From: Lachnospiraceae bacterium
Lineage (GTDB): Bacteria; Bacillota; Clostridia; Lachnospirales; Lachnospiraceae
NCBI GenBank assembly: GCA_030531245.1
Contig: JAUNOA010000005.1
Location: forward strand, 1 to 60,881
Length of the DNA stretch: 60,881 nucleotides
Reading direction: 5' to 3'
The notes under the pieces: model-generated
Database searches by the model: none
What the model saw: the letters and a program-made list of their open reading frames with translations, nothing else
What the model was told of the DNA's origin: nothing
In this document: positions 36,601-44,075 of the stretch, piece by piece
Layout of the letters: every line of letters starts with the position of its first letter
How positions within the stretch are numbered: the stretch's first letter is position 1
Program-made: the position numbers and the translations under genes

Positions 36601-38043
36601 ATTGACAAACGCAGAAAATCTATCGGTAATCTCTCCGTTCTCAATTTTTACGGCACCGATTTCTATAACTCTGTCATCTTTAACCGATAAACCGGTAGAT
36701 TCTATGTCAAATACAACAAAACTACCCTCTGTAGTGTATTCTCCTGGATTGGTGATGATATCCGTCATGTCATCGACAAGATAACCTTCGACACCGTATA
36801 TGATTTTCGGAGGATTTTCCATTTTCTGTATGGTATGAAGTGCTTCCGGAAAAGCCTGCACATTTCCGTGATCGGTAATAGCGATAGCATCCATACCCCA
36901 TTTGGAAACGCGTTTGATTATATCTTCTGCAGAAGTAACCCCGTCATTTTCACTCATTTTGGTATGACAATGAAGTTCAACTCTTTTCAATGCGGCATTG
37001 TCGGTACGTTTATTAACGGACAGGTTTTCACATTTCTTAATTCCACGCACCGACCCTATGGATAGTTCTTTATCAAAACGGTCAATCATAGTAGTACCGC
37101 GCAGTCTGACGAAATCACCGTTATGTACAGCATCTTTGAAGGATTCGTTATCCTCTTCTTTAACGAACATTTTTACGCAAATAGAATCCGTAAAATCAGT
37201 AAGTGTAAAGCTGTACAGATCCAGATTTTTTGATTCGATATGCCTTGATTCAAGATCACAGATTTTCCCTTTTACCGTGACATCTGTCATTTCAGTATAA
37301 ATCTCTTTAATCGGTGTGATTTCATCATCAAAATCACGTCCGTATATTACATCCGGATTTACAGCTTTTTTGACATAGTTGGACTTCCTGCGGGATTCCT
37401 TTTTAACAGGTTTTGTATCTTTATCCGCAGATAAAAATGCGGCGTTTGCTTTGATATCCTCGGGCTGAATAAATTCTTCCTTTTGCTTAGTGTATGCCTG
37501 CGGAACGGCATATTCCTCTTTGTATTCAGTATTTTTTTTAGGCGTATCTATATAATTGCATGTTACACTGCACATTATTCCGCATCTGTCATTAAATACA
37601 CTCCGGAGATACTGGGCAAGATCTTCTGCAAGATGTTTATTAATACTATTATTTTCAACATTCAAGGTCAAACCATCTTCGAAAAATGCGATATCCGAAT
37701 GAGTCAACAGACGATATTCCAGGAAATTCCGCTCTTTCAGTTCCGAGTAAATGCTCTGCTTATAACTGTTGAAAAGTGTTTCCGGATTATAGTGTTCGGA
37801 AAGGATAAATCTTTCGATTATGTTGATTCTGATTTCTTTTTCAGGAAATACCTGGTTTTTGATTATCTGTTCCATTCTGCTGATTAATTCCTTATCAATA
37901 AGCCGTGGAATACAGACATGAATGTTCAGGTAACTCATATCAGGCGGAGCCGAAACATGCTCCACCTCTGCAATTTCAAAAAGATTTTTCAATTCACCTT
38001 CATAACCTGAAAATGAAGGTAAAACTTCTGACAGTTTTTTCAT
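33643..38043 (-). CDS. polC: DNA polymerase III alpha subunit, PolC type
   Basis: PolC is the main replicative polymerase of low-GC Gram-positives. In order it shows an N-terminal region, an OB fold (about 250-330, VTVKGKICDLE), the PHP domain (ELHCHTKMSENDG, near 356), an inserted 3'-5' exonuclease (FDIESTG near 446; HNASFDT; HRAVDDAE), the polymerase core with catalytic acidic residues in PDIDLNFSGE (near 994), and the helix-hairpin-helix/C-terminal region. At 1466 aa it has the normal length. Its ATG follows the ispG stop with no gap. It ends the pyrH-polC gene run. Confidence 0.97.
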   Translation of the reverse strand: MKKLSEVLPSFSGYEGELKNLFEIAEVEHVSAPPDMSYLNIHVCIPRLIDKELISRMEQIIKNQVFPEKEIRINIIERFILSEHYNPETLFNSYKQSIYSELKERNFLEYRLLTHSDIAFFEDGLTLNVENNSINKHLAEDLAQYLRSVFNDRCGIMCSVTCNYIDTPKKNTEYKEEYAVPQAYTKQKEEFIQPEDIKANAAFLSADKDTKPVKKESRRKSNYVKKAVNPDVIYGRDFDDEITPIKEIYTEMTDVTVKGKICDLESRHIESKNLDLYSFTLTDFTDSICVKMFVKEEDNESFKDAVHNGDFVRLRGTTMIDRFDKELSIGSVRGIKKCENLSVNKRTDNAALKRVELHCHTKMSENDGVTSAEDIIKRVSKWGMDAIAITDHGNVQAFPEALHTIQKMENPPKIIYGVEGYLVDDMTDIITNPGEYTTEGSFVVFDIESTGLSVKDDRVIEIGAVKIENGEITDRFSAFVNPEMPIPFRIEELTGINDSMVSNAPAIRQILPEFISFCEGCAVVAHNASFDTGMIIRDCIENNINWNPTIVDTVTLSHLLLPHLAKYKLDYLAKALEISLENHHRAVDDAECTALIFMKLCKMLNEKDIYRLSDIQKLSESNPDFIKKQRTYHVIILIKNETGRVNLYRLISYAHIDYFSKRPRIPKSLLEKYREGLIVGSACEAGELYTAILKGYSEQELKRIVDFYDYLEIQPLGNNMFMLEDDTYPVNSREQLIDINKQIANLGEKYNKPVVATGDVHFLDPDDEIYRRIIMFGMGFEDADRQPPLYLRTTEEMLREFDYLGQEKAFEVVVTNSRMIADSVDKLSPVRPDKCPPVIPDSEKILKESCYANAHRQYGDVLPEIVEKRLIKELDSIINNGFSVMYIIAKKLVEKSNSDGYLVGSRGSVGSSFAAYTSGITEVNPLPPHYYCANCRYSEFDTPEVKAFAGKAGCDMPDKICPVCGSQLKKDGFDIPFETFLGFNGDKEPDIDLNFSGEYQSRAHAETEVIFGKGHTFRAGTVGSIAEKTAFGYVKKYFEEHGENKRKCEINRLLKGCVGVKRTTGQHPGGIIVLPHGEEIYSFTPVQRPANDQTSDTITTHFDYHAIDHNLLKLDILGHQAPTMIRMLQDLTGIDPVKDIPLDSKETMSLFKSTEALGIKPSDISGCQLGSLGIPEFGTDFAMQMLIDADPNYFSDLVRIAGLAHGTDVWIGNAHDLITSGQATISTAICTRDDIMIYLIQKGMDPGESFKIMESVRKGKGLKPDQEEHMVTAGVPEWYINSCKKIKYMFPKAHAAAYVMMSWRIAYCKIFYPQAYYAAYFSIMGNGFSYELMGQGLDKLRYVMKDYKSRQDSLSPREEEQYRDMRIAEEMYARGIEMLPIDLYKSRGTSFTIEDGKLRPCFTSIDGLGESVGKLIEEEAAKGRFISKDDFRSRCKAGRSICDLLDSFGVLKGIPETDQISFFDSL

Positions 38044-39093
38044 TTAAACCAGTTTATCCAATTCTTCTTTTAATGCATTCAACAATTCGTTTTCGGGAAG
38101 CTTTCTGATGATCTCACCTTTTTTAAAAAGCATACCCTCACCGTTTCCTCCGGCAATTCCAAGATCCGCTTCTTTTGCTTCACCGGGTCCGTTAACTCCA
38201 CAGCCCATAACAGCCACTTTGATATCGAGATCATATTTTTCAACCATCTGTGTGACCTGATTGGCCAGGCTGATCAAATCTATCTGCGTCCTTCCGCATG
38301 TAGGACATGATATCACCTCAACACCGCCTTTACGCAGTCCCAGTGTTTTCAGTATTCTTTTTGCACAAAGTACTTCCTCCACAGGATCTCCTGTAAGTGA
38401 GACACGGATGGTATCACCTATTCCTTCGTACAATATGATTCCAAGTCCGACCGACGATTTTACTGTTCCGTTGTACAAGGTCCCGGACTCTGTAATACCG
38501 ATATGCAACGGATAATGTGTCTTCAGGCTGATAAGTTCATGCGCTTTTATACACATCGGAACATCTGAGGATTTTATGGAAATGACAATATTGTCATAAC
38601 CGCAGTCTTCTATCATATGTACTTTATCCAGTGCCGATTCAACTATGCCTTCGGCCGTAACACGCCCGTACTTCTCAAGAATGTGTTTTTCCAGACTTCC
38701 TGAATTAACCCCGACTCTTATGGGAATGATGCGTTCTCTCGCTGCATCAACTACGGCACGCACCTTATCATTCCCTCCGATATTTCCCGGATTGATACGT
38801 ATCTTATCCGCGCCGTTCTCTATAGAAGCTATAGCCAGTCTGTAATCAAAATGAATATCTGCTACTATAGGGATACTGATATGTTTTTTTATCTCTCCGA
38901 TAGCTTTTGCTGCTGACATATCAGGAACAGCAACTCTGATGATCTCGCATCCGGCCTCCGTCAGTCTGTTTATCTGATTGACCGTCGATTCGACGTCATT
39001 TGTTTTTGTATTGCACATGGACTGAATCGCAATAGGATTCCCTCCGCCGATTACAGTCTTTCCGATATTTATTTCTTTTGTATCCTGTCTCAT
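38044..39093 (-). CDS. ispG: 4-hydroxy-3-methylbut-2-enyl diphosphate synthase
   Basis: IspG (GcpE) converts methylerythritol cyclodiphosphate to HMBPP in the MEP isoprenoid pathway, with a 4Fe-4S cluster. The N-terminal TIM-barrel starts at [12 protein letters not shown]. The cluster ligands are the cysteines of CPTCGRT and [10 protein letters not shown] with a conserved Glu. At 349 aa it matches the short bacterial form. It overlaps rseP by four bases and is followed directly by polC. With dxr two genes upstream it supplies isoprenoid precursors for UppS. Confidence 0.96.
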   Translation of the reverse strand: MRQDTKEINIGKTVIGGGNPIAIQSMCNTKTNDVESTVNQINRLTEAGCEIIRVAVPDMSAAKAIGEIKKHISIPIVADIHFDYRLAIASIENGADKIRINPGNIGGNDKVRAVVDAARERIIPIRVGVNSGSLEKHILEKYGRVTAEGIVESALDKVHMIEDCGYDNIVISIKSSDVPMCIKAHELISLKTHYPLHIGITESGTLYNGTVKSSVGLGIILYEGIGDTIRVSLTGDPVEEVLCAKRILKTLGLRKGGVEVISCPTCGRTQIDLISLANQVTQMVEKYDLDIKVAVMGCGVNGPGEAKEADLGIAGGNGEGMLFKKGEIIRKLPENELLNALKEELDKLV

Positions 39094-40145
39094 AATAATC
39101 TTCCTATATCATTAATGGAAATAATAAGCATAAAGACCATCAGTAAAGCAAAGCCGATAAAATTTATATAGTTTTCGACTTTCCGGTTTACAGGTTTTCC
39201 TATAATAATTTCAATTATGATAAGCAGCAGCCTTCCGCCGTCAAGAGCGGGAAACGGAATAAGATTAAATACTCCGACATTGGTTCCGAATAACAGAATA
39301 TAATCGGCAACAGTGAGAAGAAGTATTTTAATCCCGTATGGAATGGTCTCTTCTACCGTTTCGGATATATTGCTTATAATACCTACCGGTCCCATAACAT
39401 TATCCGGTGAAAAATGTCCGTTTATCAGATATATAAGAGAATCCAGAGCCAACAGTACATTGTATCTCAGCTCATAATATGAATACTTTAAGGTTTCGAA
39501 TACATTTTGAGGAAAAACATAGTTACCGGAACTGCTGATACCAATCATATATTTCCCATATTGATTGTCATATTCCGGAACAAGACTGAATTTGTATTTC
39601 TGCCCATTCCGTAATACTGTTATTTCCTGCTGCTGACCCTCATGAAGTGAATTGTATAAAATAAGTTCCCGGTAAAGTTTGATATTTCTTGAATTGATTT
39701 TTGTAATCCGGTCTCCGGGAAGGATTCCTGCAATTTCCGCCGGCTTTCCGCTTATCACTGAATCTACCACCGGCAGATCCGAGCCGATACTTGTGCAAAG
39801 GATAATCGCAACAATAAATGATAGAATAAAATTAAATGCCGGTCCCGCAGCAATTATAAGAAATCTCTGCCAGGGTGCTTTGTTCTGAAAGGAATCAGGA
39901 TCCGGAGCCTCTTCCGGATCATCATCCATCTCTCCTTTCATCTGGCAGGAACCTCCCAGCGGAAGAAGTTTCAAAGAATAATCGGTTTCTTTTCCGTGTA
40001 TCGTAAATAATCTGGGACCCATTCCCAGTGAAAACTCCAGAACACACACACCGCAGGCCTTGGCTGCTATAAAGTGACCGAATTCATGAACCAGGATAAT
40101 AATCCCGAATATTATGAGTGCTGCAAGTATTTTTATAATTGTCAT
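39090..40145 (-). CDS. rseP: site-2 intramembrane metalloprotease RseP/RasP
   Basis: This multi-pass zinc protease cleaves transmembrane segments such as anti-sigma factors and signal peptides. HEFGH (20-24) in the first membrane helix gives the zinc ligands, and LDGGRLL near residue 300 gives the third. A PDZ domain (about 125-205, [14 protein letters not shown]) lies between. It is 351 aa with about four membrane segments. It lies between dxr and ispG, the usual place in Firmicutes. Confidence 0.95.
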   Translation of the reverse strand: MTIIKILAALIIFGIIILVHEFGHFIAAKACGVCVLEFSLGMGPRLFTIHGKETDYSLKLLPLGGSCQMKGEMDDDPEEAPDPDSFQNKAPWQRFLIIAAGPAFNFILSFIVAIILCTSIGSDLPVVDSVISGKPAEIAGILPGDRITKINSRNIKLYRELILYNSLHEGQQQEITVLRNGQKYKFSLVPEYDNQYGKYMIGISSSGNYVFPQNVFETLKYSYYELRYNVLLALDSLIYLINGHFSPDNVMGPVGIISNISETVEETIPYGIKILLLTVADYILLFGTNVGVFNLIPFPALDGGRLLLIIIEIIIGKPVNRKVENYINFIGFALLMVFMLIISINDIGRLL

Positions 40146-40147
40146 TA

Positions 40148-41269
40148 TTAAATCAATTCCTCTTTGACTGACAAAATGACATCCTCGTCAGGATCAGCTA
40201 TCAGCTTATGATCCTCCATGGATCTCTGAATGAATTCTGGAATCTCATAAAAAGAGATTTCACCTTTCAGAAATCTTGAAACCGCAATTTCGTTAGAAGC
40301 ATTAAACACAGTCGGCATACTTCCTCCGGTCTTAAGCGCATCATACGCAAGCCGCAGTGCGGGAAACGTCTCCATATCGGGTTTCTCAAAATGAAGATCC
40401 TTAATGTCCCAGAAATTCAGAAGATTTGTATTGAGATATCTTCTGTCCGGATAAAACAAAGCATAGTTTATCGGAAGACGCATATCGGGTTCGGACATTT
40501 GTGCCATTACAGATCCGTCTTCATATCTGACCATGGAATGAACAATACTCTGAGGATGTATTACAACCTGAACATCATCCGGTTCAACATCAAACAGCCA
40601 TTTTGCTTCCATCACTTCAAGACCTTTGTTTGCCAGGGTAGCACAGTCGATAGTAATCTTTTTACCCATGTTCCAGGTTGGGTGTTTCAGTGCGTCTATT
40701 AAAGTAACTTCTCTGAGCTGCTCCTTACTGTACCCTCTGAAAGGTCCTCCGGATGCAGTAAGAAGAATCTTGCTGATTCTGTTGTTTTTATTTCCCTGAA
40801 TACACTGAAAAATCGCTGAATGTTCCGAATCAACGGGAAGTATTTTCACGTTATGCTTTTTTGCAAGCGGCATGATTATATGTCCTGCACAGACCAGAGT
40901 TTCCTTATTGGCCAATGCAATATCCTTACCGGCTTTGAGCGCGGCAATAGTAGGTTTGATACCAATCATTCCGACAATTGCAGTAACGACCATATCGCAT
41001 TTTTCAATTGTCGCTATCTCCATCAGCCCTTCCATCCCGGAAACAACCCTGCACGATGTATCTTTGATCCTTAACGACAAATCAGCAGCAGCCTTTGTAT
41101 CATAAACTGCTGCTACTTCCGGATGAAACTCTCTTATTTGTTTTTCTAATAAATCTATGTTTTTATCGCATGAAAGTGCACATACAGATATGTCATCATT
41201 ATTTCTGACCACATCAAGTGTCTGTGTGCCTATTGAGCCCGTAGAGCCTATTACAGCAATACTGTGCAT
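40148..41269 (-). CDS. dxr: 1-deoxy-D-xylulose 5-phosphate reductoisomerase
   Basis: Dxr is the committed step of the MEP pathway, turning DXP into MEP with NADPH and a divalent metal. GSTGSIGTQTLD (8-19) is the Rossmann loop, and LPVDSEHSAIFQ holds the metal-binding Asp and Glu. TASGGPF and the MEAKWLF segment with its metal ligand follow. At 373 aa it is full length. It overlaps cdsA by 19 bp. Confidence 0.96.
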   Translation of the reverse strand: MHSIAVIGSTGSIGTQTLDVVRNNDDISVCALSCDKNIDLLEKQIREFHPEVAAVYDTKAAADLSLRIKDTSCRVVSGMEGLMEIATIEKCDMVVTAIVGMIGIKPTIAALKAGKDIALANKETLVCAGHIIMPLAKKHNVKILPVDSEHSAIFQCIQGNKNNRISKILLTASGGPFRGYSKEQLREVTLIDALKHPTWNMGKKITIDCATLANKGLEVMEAKWLFDVEPDDVQVVIHPQSIVHSMVRYEDGSVMAQMSEPDMRLPINYALFYPDRRYLNTNLLNFWDIKDLHFEKPDMETFPALRLAYDALKTGGSMPTVFNASNEIAVSRFLKGEISFYEIPEFIQRSMEDHKLIADPDEDVILSVKEELI

Positions 41270-42021
41270 ATCAGAATAATACCTCCGGCAAATAATGATG
41301 AATCGAATCTGTCAAGCATCCCTCCATGTCCCGGAATAAGATTACTGTAATCCTTGATTCCGAACTGGCGCTTTATTCCGGATGCGGCCAGATCACCTAT
41401 TTCAGAAAATACTGACACTAACGGCAACATCCATATGGCTTTTCCTATCGGACGCGACAATAGCATCGTCAATATGCAGCCTATTATAGTTGAGCAGACA
41501 ATACCTCCGATGCAGCCTTCCACTGATTTTTTGGGGCTTAAAACAGGGAATGGATGATGTTTTCCGAATTTTGACCCGACAAAATATGCAAATATATCCG
41601 TACCGAAACATCCGGTCACGTATAAGATGACATTGTATGCTCCGTCTCCGGTAGTACGCAGCAGATAAATACTGGATCCGAGGATACCTATATAAAACAG
41701 GCTTAATGGGATCAGTGACAAAGGTGCAAAACGGATTCGAGGGTAGACAAATACATAAACTGTCATGAAAACCAGAGTTAAAACAGCCAGTACTGCAATA
41801 ATTACAGTCATCTTCCTGCAAAACAAAAGAATGGTGATCAACAGTGGATAAACGATCCAGGTCAGTTTATTGTTTTGAATTCCCGCGGCTTTAAACAGTT
41901 CAAAAGCACAAAAAACAACAATAACGGCATTTAAGCACCATAAAGGATATCCCCCGCATACCAATGCCGTTACGCCTATAAGTGCGATTACTATTCCGCT
42001 GACAACACGTTGTTTCAACAT
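41251..42021 (-). CDS. cdsA: phosphatidate cytidylyltransferase
   Basis: This polytopic membrane enzyme makes CDP-diacylglycerol, the branch point of phospholipid synthesis. The C-terminal family signature is complete: SGIKRQFGIKDYSNLIPGHG, then MLDRFDS. It is 256 aa with about seven hydrophobic segments. It sits between uppS and dxr, tying lipid head-group and undecaprenyl carrier synthesis together. Confidence 0.95.
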   Translation of the reverse strand: MLKQRVVSGIVIALIGVTALVCGGYPLWCLNAVIVVFCAFELFKAAGIQNNKLTWIVYPLLITILLFCRKMTVIIAVLAVLTLVFMTVYVFVYPRIRFAPLSLIPLSLFYIGILGSSIYLLRTTGDGAYNVILYVTGCFGTDIFAYFVGSKFGKHHPFPVLSPKKSVEGCIGGIVCSTIIGCILTMLLSRPIGKAIWMLPLVSVFSEIGDLAASGIKRQFGIKDYSNLIPGHGGMLDRFDSSLFAGGIILICTVLL

Positions 42022-42023
42022 TA

Positions 42024-42734
42024 CTATCTGCCTCCGAAACGTCTGTTTCTTTTGTTATAAGCAATAATCGCTTTTTCAAGTTCTTCTCTGTGGAAATCCG
42101 GCCATAAAGTATCTGTAATATACATTTCTGAATAAGCTATCTGCCAGAGCATGAAATTGGATACTCTGAGTTCTCCGCTGGTCCTGATGAGAAGATCAGG
42201 GTCCGGAATACCTGATGTATCAAGATGATCTGATATATCCTGTTCGGTAAGTAAAGACATATCCATGCCTTCTTCGCTCATTTTTTTAATGCATCTGCGG
42301 ATTTCATCCCGTCCTCCGTAGTTTACGGCAAACGTGAAAGTCATCCCTTCGTTGTCTTTGGTTTTATCAACGACTTTCAGGATTCCTTTTTGAATATCAC
42401 TGTCAAATCTGCTGATATCACCTATCATTTTCACTCTGATATCGTTTTTCATAGCGATATCCACAAGTTTGATCACATAAAAACGGAACAGCTGCATAAG
42501 CGCAGCAACTTCCTCTGCACTTCTTTTCCAGTTTTCAGTTGAAAAAGCATACACGGTCAGGTATCTGACTCCCAACCGTGTACAATCTTCTACAATTCCT
42601 TCAAGAGTCTCGCAGCCGGCTTTGTGGCCCTGCGCTCTGGGAACATTATGCTTTGCGGCCCATCTTCCGTTTCCATCAAGAATAATAGCAATATGTTCAG
42701 GGACTGTAAGCCCGTTTATAGTATCTGTCATCAT
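42024..42734 (-). CDS. uppS: isoprenyl transferase (undecaprenyl diphosphate synthase)
   Basis: UppS condenses isopentenyl diphosphate units onto farnesyl diphosphate to make the lipid carrier of cell-wall synthesis. IAIILDGNGRWA holds the catalytic Asp (near residue 20), with RAQGHKAG and the later RTSGELRVSNFMLWQ segment. It is 236 aa. Its ATG overlaps the frr stop as ATGA. Confidence 0.95.
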   Translation of the reverse strand: MMTDTINGLTVPEHIAIILDGNGRWAAKHNVPRAQGHKAGCETLEGIVEDCTRLGVRYLTVYAFSTENWKRSAEEVAALMQLFRFYVIKLVDIAMKNDIRVKMIGDISRFDSDIQKGILKVVDKTKDNEGMTFTFAVNYGGRDEIRRCIKKMSEEGMDMSLLTEQDISDHLDTSGIPDPDLLIRTSGELRVSNFMLWQIAYSEMYITDTLWPDFHREELEKAIIAYNKRNRRFGGR

Positions 42735-43285
42735 ACAGTCATGATCTCTTTTGTCTTGTTTTCAATTACCGTATCGACCTTCTTTATTGCATCATCGGTA
42801 GTCTTCTGGATCTCTTCCTCTCCGTCCTTAAGATCATCCTCAGTTATCTCTGATGCCTTTTCCATCTTCTTGATTTTATCGACAGCATCACGTCTGATAT
42901 TGCGGATAGCAACTTTTGTTTCCTCGCCTTTTTTCTTTATATCCCTGGCAAGCTCTTTACGTCTCTCTTCCGTCAGTTCAGGGAAAACAAGACGGATAGC
43001 CGTACCGTCATTTGTAGGGTTGATTCCGATATCAGCCTGATTAATAGATCTTTCTATTTCTTTCAGGAGTGTCTTTTCCCACGGTGTAATAAGAATAATA
43101 CGTGCTTCGGGAACAGAAATATTACCTACCTGCTGAATCGGTGTTGGCGTACCGTAATAGTTCACCTTGATTTTGTCCAGAAGGTGTGGATTTGCACGTC
43201 CGGCACGTATTGAAGCAAAATCCTCCTGAAGAACATCAATGGATTTAGACATTTTTTCTTCAAACTGTTTGATTACTTCTTTCAT
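42731..43285 (-). CDS. frr: ribosome recycling factor
   Basis: RRF splits post-termination ribosomes together with EF-G. The three-helix bundle is clear, with the conserved IRAGRANPHLLD near residue 26 and PELTEERRKEL near residue 105. Its 184 aa is standard. It follows pyrH by 10 bp and is coupled to uppS. Confidence 0.97.
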   Translation of the reverse strand: MKEVIKQFEEKMSKSIDVLQEDFASIRAGRANPHLLDKIKVNYYGTPTPIQQVGNISVPEARIILITPWEKTLLKEIERSINQADIGINPTNDGTAIRLVFPELTEERRKELARDIKKKGEETKVAIRNIRRDAVDKIKKMEKASEITEDDLKDGEEEIQKTTDDAIKKVDTVIENKTKEIMTV

Positions 43286-43295
43286 ATTTATCCTC

Positions 43296-43997
43296 CTATA
43301 CTGTTACGATGGTACCGTGAATATCACCCTTCATAGCGGCGGATATTGCACCTTCTTCTTTCAGATCAAACACTGCAAGCGGCATCTTATAGTCTGCGCA
43401 TAATGCCGAAGCCGTAAGATCAACAACTTTCAACTGTTTTTCGATGACTTCCTGAATGGATACAGTATCGTATTTTTTTGCATCAGGATTCTTGCCCGGA
43501 TCCGAATCATAGACACCGTCAATGGATTTTGCAAGAAGTATAACATCGGCATCTAACTCTATTCCTCTTAATACTATCCCTGTATCAGTTGAGAAATAGG
43601 GATGACCTGTACCACCTGCAAAGAACAGTACATATCCTTCTTTAAAAAGTATATTGCACCGGTCTTTTGAGAACAGATCAGTCATGGTTCCGCAGGCAAA
43701 CGGTGAGAATATGGCTGTTTTCATGCCTTCGGCTCTGAAAATCTCGGAAACATAAATACAGTTCATAACAGTTGCAAGCATACCTATCTGATCTGCTTTG
43801 GTTCTGTCGATATCTTTGGATGAACGTCCTCTCCAGTAATTTCCTCCTCCGATAACAATACCGACCTCTACTCCCTGATCAACAGACTCTTTGACCTGGC
43901 GGGCTACGTCTCTGATTTCCTCTTCATCATATCCTCCGCCGTTGGGCAGGGATAAAGCTTCACCGCTCAATTTGAGCATCACTCTGCGATTTTTCAC
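43296..43997 (-). CDS. pyrH: UMP kinase
   Basis: PyrH makes UDP from UMP and belongs to the amino-acid-kinase fold (hexameric, GTP/UTP regulated). VMLKLSGEAL begins the fold, VIGGGNYWRG and FAGGTGHPYFSTDT line the active site. I place the start at the GTG at 43997 (MKNRRVML), which has AGGGGTG six bases upstream and fits the family N-terminus. The GTG at 44006 directly abuts that site. The product is 233 aa. It has its own promoter and begins the eight-gene run to polC. Confidence 0.95.
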   Translation of the reverse strand: MKNRRVMLKLSGEALSLPNGGGYDEEEIRDVARQVKESVDQGVEVGIVIGGGNYWRGRSSKDIDRTKADQIGMLATVMNCIYVSEIFRAEGMKTAIFSPFACGTMTDLFSKDRCNILFKEGYVLFFAGGTGHPYFSTDTGIVLRGIELDADVILLAKSIDGVYDSDPGKNPDAKKYDTVSIQEVIEKQLKVVDLTASALCADYKMPLAVFDLKEEGAISAAMKGDIHGTIVTV

Positions 43998-44025
43998 TGT
44001 TTTCACCCCTATATTTGGTAGTTAA

Positions 44026-44054
44026 ATGATACCATATACACTTTATTTAGGCAA
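44026..44054 (-). promoter_or_regulatory. promoter of the pyrH-polC operon
   Basis: On the minus strand TTGCCT (44049-44054), a 17-base spacer ending in TGG, and TATCAT (44026-44031) combine a -35, a TGn extension and a -10. It lies in the 78-bp gap after the MscS gene. Confidence 0.65.
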
Positions 44055-44075
44055 GAATAGTTGTGTCTGACGATT